Positions 26,121 through 45,474 of a DNA stretch of 64,000 nucleotides are shown one piece after another. A model generated the notes under the pieces. The model did not search any database, was not told the origin of the DNA, and saw only the letters and a list, made by a program, of their open reading frames with translations. Every line of letters begins with the position of its first letter. Within the stretch, counting starts at the first letter, position 1. A program made the position numbers and the translations under genes. The DNA is from Tubiluchus corallicola (Eukaryota > Priapulida > Priapulimorpha > Priapulimorphida > Tubiluchidae): NCBI GenBank assembly GCA_030141605.1, contig JAQGDQ010000011.1, positions 368,066 to 432,065 of the forward strand. The letters are read 5' to 3'.

Positions 26121-29059
26121 TCATTGGTACTTCTTTTTTTCACTTCTGGGTTGCTTATATCTGGCGAGCAATTTGTTTAATTGTTTTGTAGGCAAGCGTC
26201 CTCCTTGTGAGGTAGTAGATATTGTCCCAGTGGACTCCAGCTGTTCACGTTGGTGCTTTGCTTTCTGTAAGAACGAAGGAAAAATATGATAATCAAGTGC
26301 ACGAACTCTAGTGCGTAATTCTGCACATGCACAAGCGACACTGCATTTTGACAAATTTAACTTTACACCTCTTAATACCACTTTAAGTTATTACAGTACT
26401 GTACAGTTACTTGTCAAGTGTATAATTACATAATAATAATTTGCTGCAAATATGCAATAATTTTGGATCTTGGGCGAAAACACGATAAATGTCAGCCTCC
26501 AATATGATAATCAGCATCATACAAAACGGCAACCATGTTTGAAACAGATTTGAGCACGGCACACCAGATTTCTGATATGGGCATACAGGCTAGATTTAAA
26601 TTAGAAAACAGTTACATTCATTGAAAACAAGAAAATGACAGCTGCACTGTTTTGTGGCTATCAATGTGGTGAAGTTCTCACAAGTTATAGGTCATACAGG
26701 GGTACTGATCATTGTTCAAGTACATACATCTGTTCACATGTACTTCTTCACATGTAGTTAGTTAGTTAAAGTTTATTGACCTATTAAAAACAACACAATC
26801 AGTACACAATTACATATTCACAACAAACAGAGAATGAGTGCACACAATCTAGTATCCAGAGCAAAAATCAATGATAACGGGTTTGCAATCACTAAATTAA
26901 ATTAACAAGTCAGTGTACCTATTTGTAACAAATCAAAAGCAATACCAAATATAATAATAACAATAGTAGCCACATATTAATAGTCCCCTGTTTATAACAT
27001 TATAATTGCTTATACACAGTGCAAATACATTAAGTAAGAAAAAGTCTATATTTCTCAATGCATGATTAATAAATCCCCTAGGCCTCTTTATGACAGGAAG
27101 CATAAAACCTTATACATTACCATAAACCTTCAAGACATTCGTTATAATTTTACAATAGTTGGCTGCTCAATACAAAAAAAGAGTGTAAATCGGAGAAAGC
27201 AGTATCCATATACCCATCCCTCATAAAGCTCATACTGGGGCAATGACAGTCAACGTGTTCTTCCATTTGAACGGCTCCACATGCACAAAGGCGTTAGTGT
27301 CGCCAATTATCTTTGTGCAGATAAAAGTAATAGTAATTGTAATTTTTTTTTCTCCATAAAGACACGATTTGATAATAAAATACACAAAAATACAAACGAA
27401 CATAGGAGAAAGGGTGGCGAAAAACCAAAGGTTATCGAGTCAACCACCCTTCTCAACGGACAGTAAACAAAAGGATAATAGTAATACAAATACAAATATC
27501 AATACAAATAGTAATACATGAACCTTTGGATTGAGGAAAACAGTTGAGCAATACTTATAAACACATTTCTTTGTTTGACATGGTGACATAATGGTGAATT
27601 TATAATTTGAAAATCTTTCTTACGATATGAGCTTTGTAACATGACTGGAAAGTTGTGATTTCATCATCACATAGTGACTGATTGAACTCGTTTGCCTTTA
27701 GACAAGCTAACATGGCCGTCATCTCCTGAATGCAGACTTTAGCTAAAAATCACAGAACTAGTGTAAAACAATTTTGCAGTCCCCTCCAAACAAATTTTTT
27801 TCACATTTGAATGTATTTTCAATTTGAAAGAAAACTGTATATATCTTGATGGATAAACCTACAAAATATCAATTCTGGCTGAAACAAAGAAAATGTTAAC
27901 ATGTTATCTTTAATTTATCCACAAACAGGTAATGAATTAAAACTCACCGGGAATTTTTTGAGGAAATACATTATAAATAAATTGCAATTATTTAAACAAG
28001 ATTCATATCTACTAATTTTGGGTCTGCTATGTTAGAGAAGTAACATGCTACTTTTACTAGTTACTAGAAAGGAAACGCATAGTGATGCTGCTAATGTGTT
28101 ACTAGGGGTGAGCATCGAACGTTCGCATCAAATTCGGAACCTTCGAATTCGATTCCAACGAGTTTATTTAGTTTAAATTAGATTCGAAATTGAAATTATA
28201 GATTTGAATAGTTTAACACTTCAGCTACATACGTTCTTTATCATTAAAATGTTTGAAATAACATGCAATTAGCACAATTTAGCTGCAGTTTCTGTGCAAA
28301 ATTTTTAACAAACTAATACTAGTAATAGTGGTTTCATCATCATCATCATCATCTCTGGAGTCACACGTCATTTGACAATTTATAGTCACACATGGTTTTG
28401 TAGTGGTTTTAATTGTGGTTCTACGGCAGAAGAAAATCAAGTAATATGCATGATATCTGCATTTAAGATTTAAGAAAATTTAAGACCACTTTTTATTACT
28501 GGTTCGAAAATCTTTCAAACTCAATCCGAATTTGAAATACAGAAATTCGATTCGATTCGAATTCAAAAGTCACAAATTCAATTCAATTTCGCTTTCTGAT
28601 AAATCACCCCTATCTGTTACATGTTGCTTTTGTACTGAAAGAACGCGTAAATTTACTGTGGTTGTGTTGTGGGCACAGTGGACTATTTTTTCTGACAGAG
28701 ATCTGCTTGAAATGATATTGAATATCTTTTCTTATTGACTGACCTATAAAATATAAGATTCGGTTATCTCAAATAGCTTGTTCCATACTGCGAGTGATTT
28801 TAGAGTGACTATGCATTATTTGATGCACAAACGCAAAAATAGGGTTTCAGCACCGAATGGATTAATCAAGAACTAGTAACAACTAGATTTATGATGCAAT
28901 TAGGAAAAACAGACAACACATACCTCCGGCATCACCGACTGTCTTTCCTGTCACTTTATCTTTCAAAGTTAATGGCAGCATTTCTTTGTATTTTCCATAT
29001 TTAATTATAGGGTATTTAGGCAGTGACACAGTCAACCGTTGAATCGTGAGAGAAGGCAT
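26121..29059 (-). CDS. CHCHD1: CHCHD1 / mitochondrial ribosomal protein mS37 (twin CX9C)
   Basis: A small-subunit protein of the mitochondrial ribosome, imported through the intermembrane-space disulfide relay in this family. Three minus-strand exons, 29059-28924, 27742-27624 and 26264-26121, join with correct GT..AG sites and phases (1 then 0) to give 132 aa; the human protein is about 118. The CHCH fold is complete: Cys49-x9-Cys59 (CIQEMTAMLAC) and Cys70-x9-Cys80 (CDDEITTFQSC). The first CX9C and what follows (ACLKANEF) match human CHCHD1 (MACWKQNEF), and the C-terminus has the family signature LPTKQLNKLLARY. The basic N-terminus beginning MPSLTIQRL is less conserved. The gene lies head-to-head with PRPF8. 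The introns are 1.2-1.4 kb and the larger-numbered side of the second contains retroelement fragments. Individual exons are too short to be obvious alone, but the joined product is convincing. Confidence 0.9.
26499..26537. repeat. Dispersed repeat, copy 1
   Basis: A 39-nt block beginning CCAATATGATAATCAGCATC and ending CGGCAACCATG recurs at 52683-52712 with a few changes and a 9-nt gap. Two copies 26 kb apart imply a dispersed family, probably the end of a MITE, in the second CHCHD1 intron. Confidence 0.5.
26757..27320 (-). mobile_element. Truncated non-LTR retrotransposon 3' end
   Basis: Read on the minus strand, the element ends in AATAAACTTTAACTAACTAACTA, a signal plus (AACT)n tail typical of non-LTR elements. 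Near its 5' side (27300-27210) the frame reads RLCACGAVQMEEHVDCHCPSM, which fits the Cys/His motif found near the C-terminus of many non-LTR ORF2 proteins. The rest of the reading frame is broken. Adjacent to another retroelement tail (27325-27530), which suggests a nested insertion in the second CHCHD1 intron. Confidence 0.55.
27325..27530 (-). mobile_element. Non-LTR retroelement 3' end with hairpin (same family as 41731-43590)
   Basis: On the minus strand a hairpin GAGAAGGGTGG...CCACCCTTTCTCC (27405-27454) encloses TTGACTCGATAACCTTTGG. It closely matches the hairpin at 43404-43454 near the 3' end of the reverse-transcriptase-bearing copy. It is followed by an A-rich tail with AATTACTATTAC-type repeats. 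This is a 5'-truncated copy without coding sequence. Confidence 0.6.
28103..28612. mobile_element. hAT-like MITE in the first CHCHD1 intron
   Basis: The ends TAGGGGTGAGCAT (28103) and ATAAATCACCCCTA (ending 28612) form short inverted repeats. They are flanked by tgtgttac (28095-28102) and tctgttac (28613-28620), an 8-bp target duplication with one mismatch. Sub-terminal GAATTCGATTCGAA-type repeats occur on both sides. The 510-bp interior is non-coding. An 8-bp duplication and TAGGGGTG ends fit the hAT superfamily. Confidence 0.65.
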
Positions 29060-29666
29060 AATAAATATTACCAGTCGTTTTGTTACTTTATTCCAAATAA
29101 AAACACGATATTTTCAAAATCAAAACATCCAGTTAGGCTTATTTTAGCATAACTAAAATGCATCAAGGAACTGCAGAACGGTTTTATTCTAAAATTATCT
29201 CAAAATTCCTTCACAAACGTCCTCTACTCGTGTAAGACGCCATGACATCAGGCCAGTCGAGTTATAGTCTATGGCTTAGTGCCTGAAAGCCATCGTTGTC
29301 GGGACCAAAAATTACTGGTTTGGTAGTTTAAGGCTTTTGGCAAACAACCAAAAAAATTATCTTGAAATAAACGCAAATATGAAAATTTCACTGTGCTGCG
29401 GCACCGTTAAAGTAGTTTAATTAATTTTTTTTAGTTCTTTGTTGAATTAAACTTTTTTTCTGTTTTGAAGTCGGTTATCGTCCTCCACCTTAGATGGCGC
29501 TGCACGAATAAACGCAAAACATGCGTTGCATTGAAAATGTATTTAGTTGTCGCCATTTGTCACGAAAAACGGAATTGTATTGTAGCTAATCATTAGGCCG
29601 TAGTCTTATTTGAGTCGTAAACGTGTGTGATTTTCTTGAGTAATATGCTACCCGCTTAGTTAACGT
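29060..29666. promoter_or_regulatory. Bidirectional promoter region of CHCHD1 (minus) and PRPF8 (plus)
   Basis: The CHCHD1 start codon (29059-29057, minus) faces a consensus donor AACGT|GTAAGT at 29666 on the plus strand, which probably ends the non-coding first exon of PRPF8. That exon would join to the acceptor at 32235-32236 just before the PRPF8 start. The roughly 600-bp interval therefore probably drives both genes. It contains TAGATGGCGCTG at 29491-29502, similar to the CTCF core. Two housekeeping genes head-to-head is a common animal arrangement. The exact start sites are not visible. Confidence 0.5.
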
Positions 29667-32236
29667 GTAAGTTTTGTTTTGGTCTGTAGTCGGCTCTGTA
29701 GCCTAGTTGCATTAATTTATTACTATTATGATATAGTGATATTAGTACCGGTGCGCTATATTACTGCGCTACTAGTATTGCTAATACTATTACTACTAAA
29801 AAGTACTATATCAGTATTAGGCCAATTATGAGAAAATGTTCCATTGTGATAAACAGTCCCCATTGTGTTGATTGAAGCATCTGCGTGAACATTTTGTCGA
29901 TAGACATTGATGTGTATGTTGACCAATACAGGCTATAGTCGTTGTCTAACTAGTCTTATGCGCAGCAACATTGTAGTAGGGCCTATTGGCGCATTGTTGC
30001 AAAATATAGTTAAGTGAGGTAAGCTGAGGTGAAGGTAGAGATTCAAGGGTGACTTACCAGAATGAGTTTAAGGTCCAACTGTTGCACACAATGTCACAAA
30101 TCTATGATACTGCAGTACATTACAGAACACTTAATGATTTAGTTACGAATTACTCATCTGTAATGAATATGTAATGCCATCTTGCCATGGAGAAGATGTA
30201 TTAGAGATTTAGCAACTGAAGGGTTGTTGGTAGTGGTCATCAACATAATGAATGCACGTACAAAATGCAGAAAAGTGATCAAACAGATACACCAAAAATG
30301 GCAGAGAAAATTAAAAATCTGCAGTTTAAAGACTTAAAACAGGCTGCACATTGTGACAGTTGCCCATCTAGATTGGGTGGATATAGTCGAGAATCACTTT
30401 AAAATCTAATCATTTATTCATTTTTTTCTCAAACGTGAGTTTCTGTTTCCCCAGACAGAAGTAAGTCTTAAATACTTGCACTAAGTTGCTGTGCAGTTAG
30501 GCTGTCTTCGGCAATTGTGCCACGTTAAATGTCATTTCTAAAAATTAACGAAGACACAGATGTTTATCGTTTATAAAATTAAATTTTTAGTATTTTTTGA
30601 ACATTTTCTTGATAGTTTGATACCAGAATATCAAATTCCAATGTATTTAGCATTTGATTTTATAAAAAACAAAAAATTGACATCTGACCAAATTTTTGGT
30701 GCATTCTACTGTGAAACATCATAACGTAGTTTTAACTATGCCGACTTGCGGACGGTTTTGGTTTGCAAGCACACAAGTATTGGTTGAGCGTTTGTGTATG
30801 TAATAATGAAATTCCATATTGACTTAAAATAATCATTTACTTGATGAAAATGTTAGTTAATTTGTGTTGTATGCCAGTCAATTACAAATATAGCGTGACC
30901 GATTTGTACTCTAATTTTATTAAAGCGTTTTCCTCTTGTGTGTTGTAATTGCTTGCAATATCATCAAGCAATCCACCATTAGATATATTTTGATCTATTG
31001 AAGTGTTATTTGAATTTACTCAGACTAAAAGCAATCATTTATGTACACATGCAGGGAAGACTAATTTTAAAGAAAATCGCAGTACTCAATTACTTTCCAG
31101 TTTTATGAATACTGCCCCTGACTAAGCAAATATCTGAACGATCTTGAAATAAGGCTATTTTGATCGTCCTCATTTACCGGCTGAATTAATAACGAACATT
31201 TGTCCCTGTAAACAGCTTTCAATGAATTCGAATTAGTAGGATATAACTTGAAATAAATTTGGGCTGTGTATGGGGGGTCTATTATTAGAAATGAATAGCT
31301 CAATGAATAATAATGAGTGTATGGTGAATTACCTGGTGGCAATCAAGTACATACTCGAAGCCTGACCTCTTGAGATGTAGTTAAGTACATGTGATGAGTG
31401 ATGAAAAATTGTCGTCTAAACAATAGCAATCAATATTGGGTTAACAATAGGCTGCAGAAATTGATTTAGAGTAAAGCTCAATGATGTGACTTTTCTGACC
31501 CGACATCTCATAGGAAATGTGTAACTAAAATTTACTTTCACTAACATTGCAGTGATAATAATGTAAAGAGTTCTAGAGCTATGATCTAAAAAGAAATAAA
31601 AGTCTGGTAATATTTTGAAAGTTAATGTCAGATTTAGATATTATTGATTGTTAATGTTATGGGATTTGACAACAATAAAACATAATGAATAACGTAAAGC
31701 TAACAGAAAATAAATAATGAAATATGCTAGCTTAGACATGGGATATTAAATGCGTGATTAGGTGGCTAAGAGTCACCTAAAGCTATTGAAATGTATTTTG
31801 CTGAGTAAGCATATAAATCTGAATAGAGAAAGGCAGTGTAAAGTTTGTTTTTTTAACAGATTATTTGTTAATTTTAAGTTTGTCAGTTATAATACAAACA
31901 CATTTATAAAATAACATACTTGGCTTAGTGGCAATTGGTGAAACCTAGGACTGCTGTTATATCCCCAGTAATTTCGCTTGTTAATTGTGACATACCATTT
32001 TTACCTTAGGTACCAGTTAATTAAATTCAGTGTATTTTATATAAATGAAAACCTAGATTTTTACTTTGTATATTGATAAGCAATGCAGGTGGTTGACATT
32101 TTGCCATGGCAACTCTTAATTGCTCACCTGAACTGCTCTTTAGACCTTAAAAATTTCTGTATTCGTTTTGAAATTAATTGCCTTACTTTGAATAATACTA
32201 AAGAACAAAAGTAATTCAGATATATTTTTCTTGCAG
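29667..32236 (+). other. Inferred 5' UTR intron of PRPF8
   Basis: A 2.57-kb stretch without a gene between the candidate donor at 29667 and a strong acceptor (TATTTTTCTTGCAG) at 32236. I saw only chance reading frames and no convincing repeat or RNA gene. Confidence 0.5.
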
Positions 32237-32253
32237 GTGGTTTATAATCTATA

Positions 32254-40560
<8,307 letters not shown>

Positions 40561-41247
40561 ATGTTTGTTCAAGTTGTCTTGATAAATTGTTTTTGTGCCG
40601 ATTCCATTCATTTTTTGTTCTATTTAGTGCATTACAATGATCATAAAGCCACTTTAAAATTGCACTGTATCATGTGACTTATTGAGGCGGTGTAACAGTG
40701 CAACAGTGGGCCTTGTACGACAGCAAGTTTTGAGACGTACGTATTACAGGTCCTCTTTTGTACAGCAATCAACTATTTACATAATTTGTTTGTGGGTAGG
40801 TTGTTTTCTATACTCTATTGAATGTAGGACTGCAACAGATACAAATTTGGCAGCAACTTGTAAATCTTGCAAGAAATATTCCAATCGGACTGTACTAGCT
40901 GCAGGTCTACAGCTTTCTATTGCATAACTGCAACTACAACTCAGTCACTACAATTCAGTTGTGACTATTTATCTTCTATTGCCTAGGGCCAGTTTTTCAT
41001 ATAAAAAATTTGCAAGTTTTTCTTAAAGGATACCTGACACCTAAGTTGAAATTAGTTGGTACTCCCTATGTACGTTTCTGATTTTTGAAGATTGTGTAAA
41101 GTGCAGTTACTATAGGTGAATGTTATAATACAAAATCTGGCTGTATGCAGCATTCCTGTTAAATTTGATTTAATGGCATAATTATTTCTGAGAATATGTC
41201 TTGCAGTCATCGTTCGGGAATATTAAAATTATAGTGTTTCATTCTGT

Positions 41248-41253
41248 AATAAA
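41248..41253 (+). terminator. Polyadenylation signal candidate of PRPF8
   Basis: AATAAA about 690 nt after the stop codon. It is the first clear canonical signal on this strand, giving a 0.7-kb 3' UTR that is non-coding and AT-rich. Confidence 0.4.
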
Positions 41254-41730
41254 ATTAGTTTTAGATTACTTTTCTGCATTTACTGTATTGGTTTTGTGAT
41301 TGTTGTCCTCAATGATAGTAATTACAAATTCTGTTTGAAAAACCAATCTTTTGTGCAAGTTCAACTTTTGTAGAAGAATTGATAAAAAGTTTATAGTTAT
41401 GTCTTCACTAACTTGTGTTGAAATATTGTGAGCAAAAGTAAAGAAAATATAAAAATTTAAATTTACAGTTCTAGCTTGTGCGCTATGTAAAAGGTGTATA
41501 TACCAATATACATCATTTTAGCAAACAATCTGCTGGTATATTTCTGGTGTAAAGCAGTAAGTTAAAAATCAAAACTGTATCTGTTCAGTTAGATTTTAAG
41601 GACAGTTGAAGCATTTCTGGCAAAGTGATGATGGTGATAATCTTAAAATTAATACTGTGCCAAGCTGCTGACTAGTTTTTTAATTAGCTAATCCACTAAA
41701 GAGTGTATTGTTCTTAAAAAAATCTTAACA

Positions 41731-43590
41731 GTGAAGATAACAAAATCAAATTTCCATGATTTCATATCATTACATGATATTTTACTAGCCAAACTTGAAC
41801 ACTATGGTATCAGAGGCCTGCCTCTTCAATTGCCGCAGTCATATTTACACAATAGAAAACAATATACATCTATCGAGAATAAAAACTCAGATCTGGTAAA
41901 TGTGCAGTGTGGTGTTCCTCAAGGCTCAACTCTTGGTCCCCTTTTTTTCTTACTCTACATAAATGATCTCCCTTCAAATACCCAATTACATACTAGACTT
42001 TTTGCTGATGATACTAACTTTTTCAGTTCTGATACTAACATAAGTCACCTAGAAGAATTTCTTAATGTTGAACTAGCTAAAATAGATCTATGGATGAGAG
42101 CCAACCGGCTTTCTATAAACTATTCCAAAACAAAATATATGATAATTGGTAATCCCAGAAAAGTAAAAAATTTAACATTAAATTTGACAATGGGAAATAC
42201 CAGGATACAATCTGTACATCAAATAAAATATCTAGGAGTATTAATAGATCACAATCTTTCATGGAAAGCACATATACAATATATTGTTAACAAAACCAGT
42301 AAAATTATAGGTATTTTTTCGAAAGTTAGGCATTTTCTGAATTATGATTAAAAAAAACTTCTATATTCTTCCCTATTTTCACCGTATTTAGAATACAGCA
42401 TACTTACCTATGGCTCAGCACCCCATTCCACATTGCATCCTCTAATTACAAATCAAAATAAATTTATAAAGCTTTGGACAAATACAAATAGAAGAGCCCA
42501 TGTTACACCTTTATACCAGCAGCATAAAATCTTAAAACTTCAGGATATATATAAATTAGAGATGGCCAAATTTTTATATATAGGTTTAATAATAATATGC
42601 TTCCTGAAATTTTTCAGAATTATTACAAATCTGTAGCCCAGATGTACGAGTATCATACACGATTTGCCACTAACCAAACTTTCTATGTACATAGATTTAA
42701 TACTAACAAAGGGCAAAGATCTTTATCTTATCAAGGTGCTTTGTTGTTGTGGAACAGCCTGTCTAATGAACTAAAAATGGCACCTTTAGCAATTTGATAA
42801 TTAACTATAAATCATTTCTTATTTCTAATTACCATGTGTGACTTTTCTGCTAAGATCAAATCTGATAAATCTTCCCTGTTAGTGTTAATGTATTACCCTT
42901 GAGCTAATCTAGTAACTATAATTATATTACCATAGTACATCTTCTCATCAATTTTATCTATCATTCACTCATCAACTACAACAGTTTTTCTCATACTTAA
43001 TGTTTTATAACTGTGCCTGCTCCACTTATGTTTTTACTTCCATATTATGCTCTTCTTACTTCATATATATTCACTTTATTATGATTATTTTGCTCGTTGT
43101 TTCACAGCTATTATTAAGTTTTTATTATATTTTGTTTGAGTTTATTACTACATATTTTGTTTCTTTCACTGACTTATTATTTATGTTTTTTGTTGTTTTT
43201 TTTGGTTTGACTTTTTTCTAGTTTTTTTGTTTTAATCGGTTAGTTAAATTCTTTACATATTTTGTTAATCATCATTTCATATTTTTCATTTTATTTCTTT
43301 GTTGCATAGCCTACTTAGTTGTTTCGCTTTCATGTTTAATGTATCCCCCCATAAATTCATGTTAACAGCAGCACCACAAATTTTTTACAATTTTCACTAA
43401 CCTGAGAAGGGTAGCTGACTCGATGACCAATTGGTCTTTCGCTACCCTTTCTCCTGCACCCCCTTAACTCTTTCCTTTATGCTTAATTTATCCTTTTTAA
43501 TCAATAACTAAAAAAATAATTAGTCAATTTGTATGCAGGTGTAAATGAGGAGATAAATAAAAATGTCTATGTCTATGTCTATCTATGATT
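41731..43590 (+). mobile_element. 5'-truncated non-LTR retrotransposon with reverse transcriptase fragment
   Basis: The reading frame from about 41745 to 42351 encodes the C-terminal half of a non-LTR reverse transcriptase. It shows HDILLAKLEHYGIRG, GVPQGSTLGPLFFLLYIND, the catalytic FADDT (YADD-type box), SINYSKTKYM and YLGVLIDHNLSW. A stop follows at 42349. The thumb and C-terminal remnants continue in broken frames to about 42797 (QRSLSYQGALLLWNSL). The 3' UTR has a strong hairpin GAGAAGGGTAGC...GCTACCCTTTCTC (43404-43454) and ends in a TGTCTA-type repeat tail (43563-43587). The endonuclease and RT N-terminus are missing. Jockey/CR1-like group by motif style; the clade was not determined. 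Confidence 0.88.
43404..43454 (+). repeat. 3'-end hairpin of the non-LTR family
   Basis: The stem GAGAAGGGTAGC pairs with GCTACCCTTTCTC, with an inner GACCAATTGGTC palindrome. The same architecture recurs at 27405-27454 (minus) and, more diverged, at 57688-57724. In several non-LTR families such stem-loops are the recognition site for the element's own reverse transcriptase. Confidence 0.7.
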
Positions 43591-44230
43591 GGCTTAACGA
43601 TGATCCCCACTAAGCAGCCATGAAATTACGTACCAAATTGTGTAATATAAACGCATTAAATGTAAAAGAGGCTGATGGTCAGATCAAGCATCTTTTCCTC
43701 ATGTTGATGTTCATGTTGACATTATTAAATATCTTATCAGTTCATAATGATACACCATAAAGACAAAAACTGTTAGAAAGTATAACACTTGAATCACATA
43801 ATTGACATTACAATTTCAATCAGTTTTCTGTTTTTCATAGTTACTGTTGTTTGCAGTATTTACATGTTAAGGTGCCAATGATAGAAACACTTGTTCGCAG
43901 AGAACTGCAGTTAACACTCAACGTGTCTGACGCTGTTGTCAGATGCCCGAGATCTTCCATACTGTAAAATTTGTGTACTAGGCTGTTACTAGACTGAGTT
44001 TATTAAATTAGCTAGTAGTTACCAGTTACTGCCTACCGTTGTGGTGGTAAGTACGTGTAGGTTGTTACATTTGGCGAGTAAGTGTCATCGCCATGTTAAT
44101 TTGTAGGCGATATCGCCATTTGGCGAACAATTAGCACAGAGTTTTAGTTTTCTTTGTCCTATAATACACTTCATGTTCATGGTTTTTCGTTTGTTTTGCT
44201 TTTTTCACTTTTTAATATTAGTAAAATATT

Positions 44231-44873
44231 TAGGGTTACCATATTGTGTGAGTTGAAAAAGAGGACACTTTTTCACGCACTTGTAAGTAGGCAAAAATGA
44301 CCAGTCTAGGCTCTATTAAAACAATGCAAATTATACAAATGGGCCTACTTGTATCCTAATAGCAATGCCAAATGGCTATACTGCAAAAAACATTAACACA
44401 CTGCAACTGTCAGTCGCCTGCTTCTTCTTGGCTCTCAGAAACAGTTACGCTTGAACTTGACTGAGCCGAGGCTGAGACCAAGAATACTTTTCCGAAGACC
44501 GAATTGCTTTCAGCCATTTTGGTCGACTGCACAGATATACGTAAAAGTCTTTGCATGATGTTTGAAATTATGCTGAACAAAGAGAATTCTTTTCACGGAT
44601 TCAACATGCAACTTGTTTCTTTCCCTTGTCCACTGGCTTTGCATAAGTGAAAACACTCGTTCAGTATTAGTGTTGTGTGACGGAATCGCAAAGAACGAAT
44701 TAACGTGCTTTTCTTTGTCTTGTACTGTCGTATGCCTCTGTAGTTGGCAACGTCCGTACATACTTATGGATTGAGGCAATACCCGGACAAACTGCCAATT
44801 TTTTGAAAATTCGCCTGGACAGAGGCCCAAAAAGAGGACGTGTGCACGGAAACCCGGACATATGGTAACCCTG
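44231..44873 (-). mobile_element. Internally deleted hAT transposon with 8-bp target duplication
   Basis: The element is bounded by TAGGGTTACCATAT (44231) and the complement of CAGGGTTACCATATGTCC (ending 44873). It is flanked by an exact 8-bp duplication aaaatatt at 44223-44230 and 44874-44881, as expected for hAT. Inside, on the minus strand around 44510-44700, the frame FFAIPSHNTNTERVFSLMQSQW followed by ERNKLHVESVKRILFVQHNF is the C-terminal dimerisation region of a hAT transposase (split here for length). The catalytic part is missing, so it is a non-autonomous deletion derivative. Confidence 0.88.
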
Positions 44874-45474
44874 AAAATATTGCCTAAAAATTAGTAAAAT
44901 ATTAGTTAGCGTCTGCTGCATTTGATTATTATTTAATTACATTTTGTTTATTTATGTTGTTATTTTGTTCATTGATGTTGATGTACTTGTCATTGTCTAT
45001 ATAAGGATGGCTGACGATGGCTTATTTGACAACCCCAGGTCTTTCACCAGTCTCTCTCTATTATATTTGCTATTATATGGATAGTATACTCTATTTGCTG
45101 TAACTGCTTTTTAAATTAATGATTGCATTACAGGCAAATAAACTTTTGAAATTGAATTTTGTTAGTAATTAAATTAGTACTTAATAATTTATGTGTTTAT
45201 ACAAAATGAGATTTATTGCCCGAAATTTTTGGTAGTCATTCCACATCAGTTGCAGAAACACATCTTAACTATGTATGATTTCTTACTAGTTACAGATGTA
45301 AGAGTATGATTTGAAGCAAATAAAAAGTGGCTGAGCTATGGAAGTCTGCAGCAACATAAGTAATGTCACATAAGTACTTTTAATTTCGCCAAAAATGCAA
45401 CAATTTGGTGCGAGACATCACCAACATCAATAGTCATCACTTACATACTAGTATATTTTTTGATAATTTCAGAA

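Noticed and set aside
43000-43221. Hydrophobic 73-codon frame (Phe/Leu/Ile-rich)
   Set aside because: T-rich 3' UTR of the non-LTR element; composition explains it.
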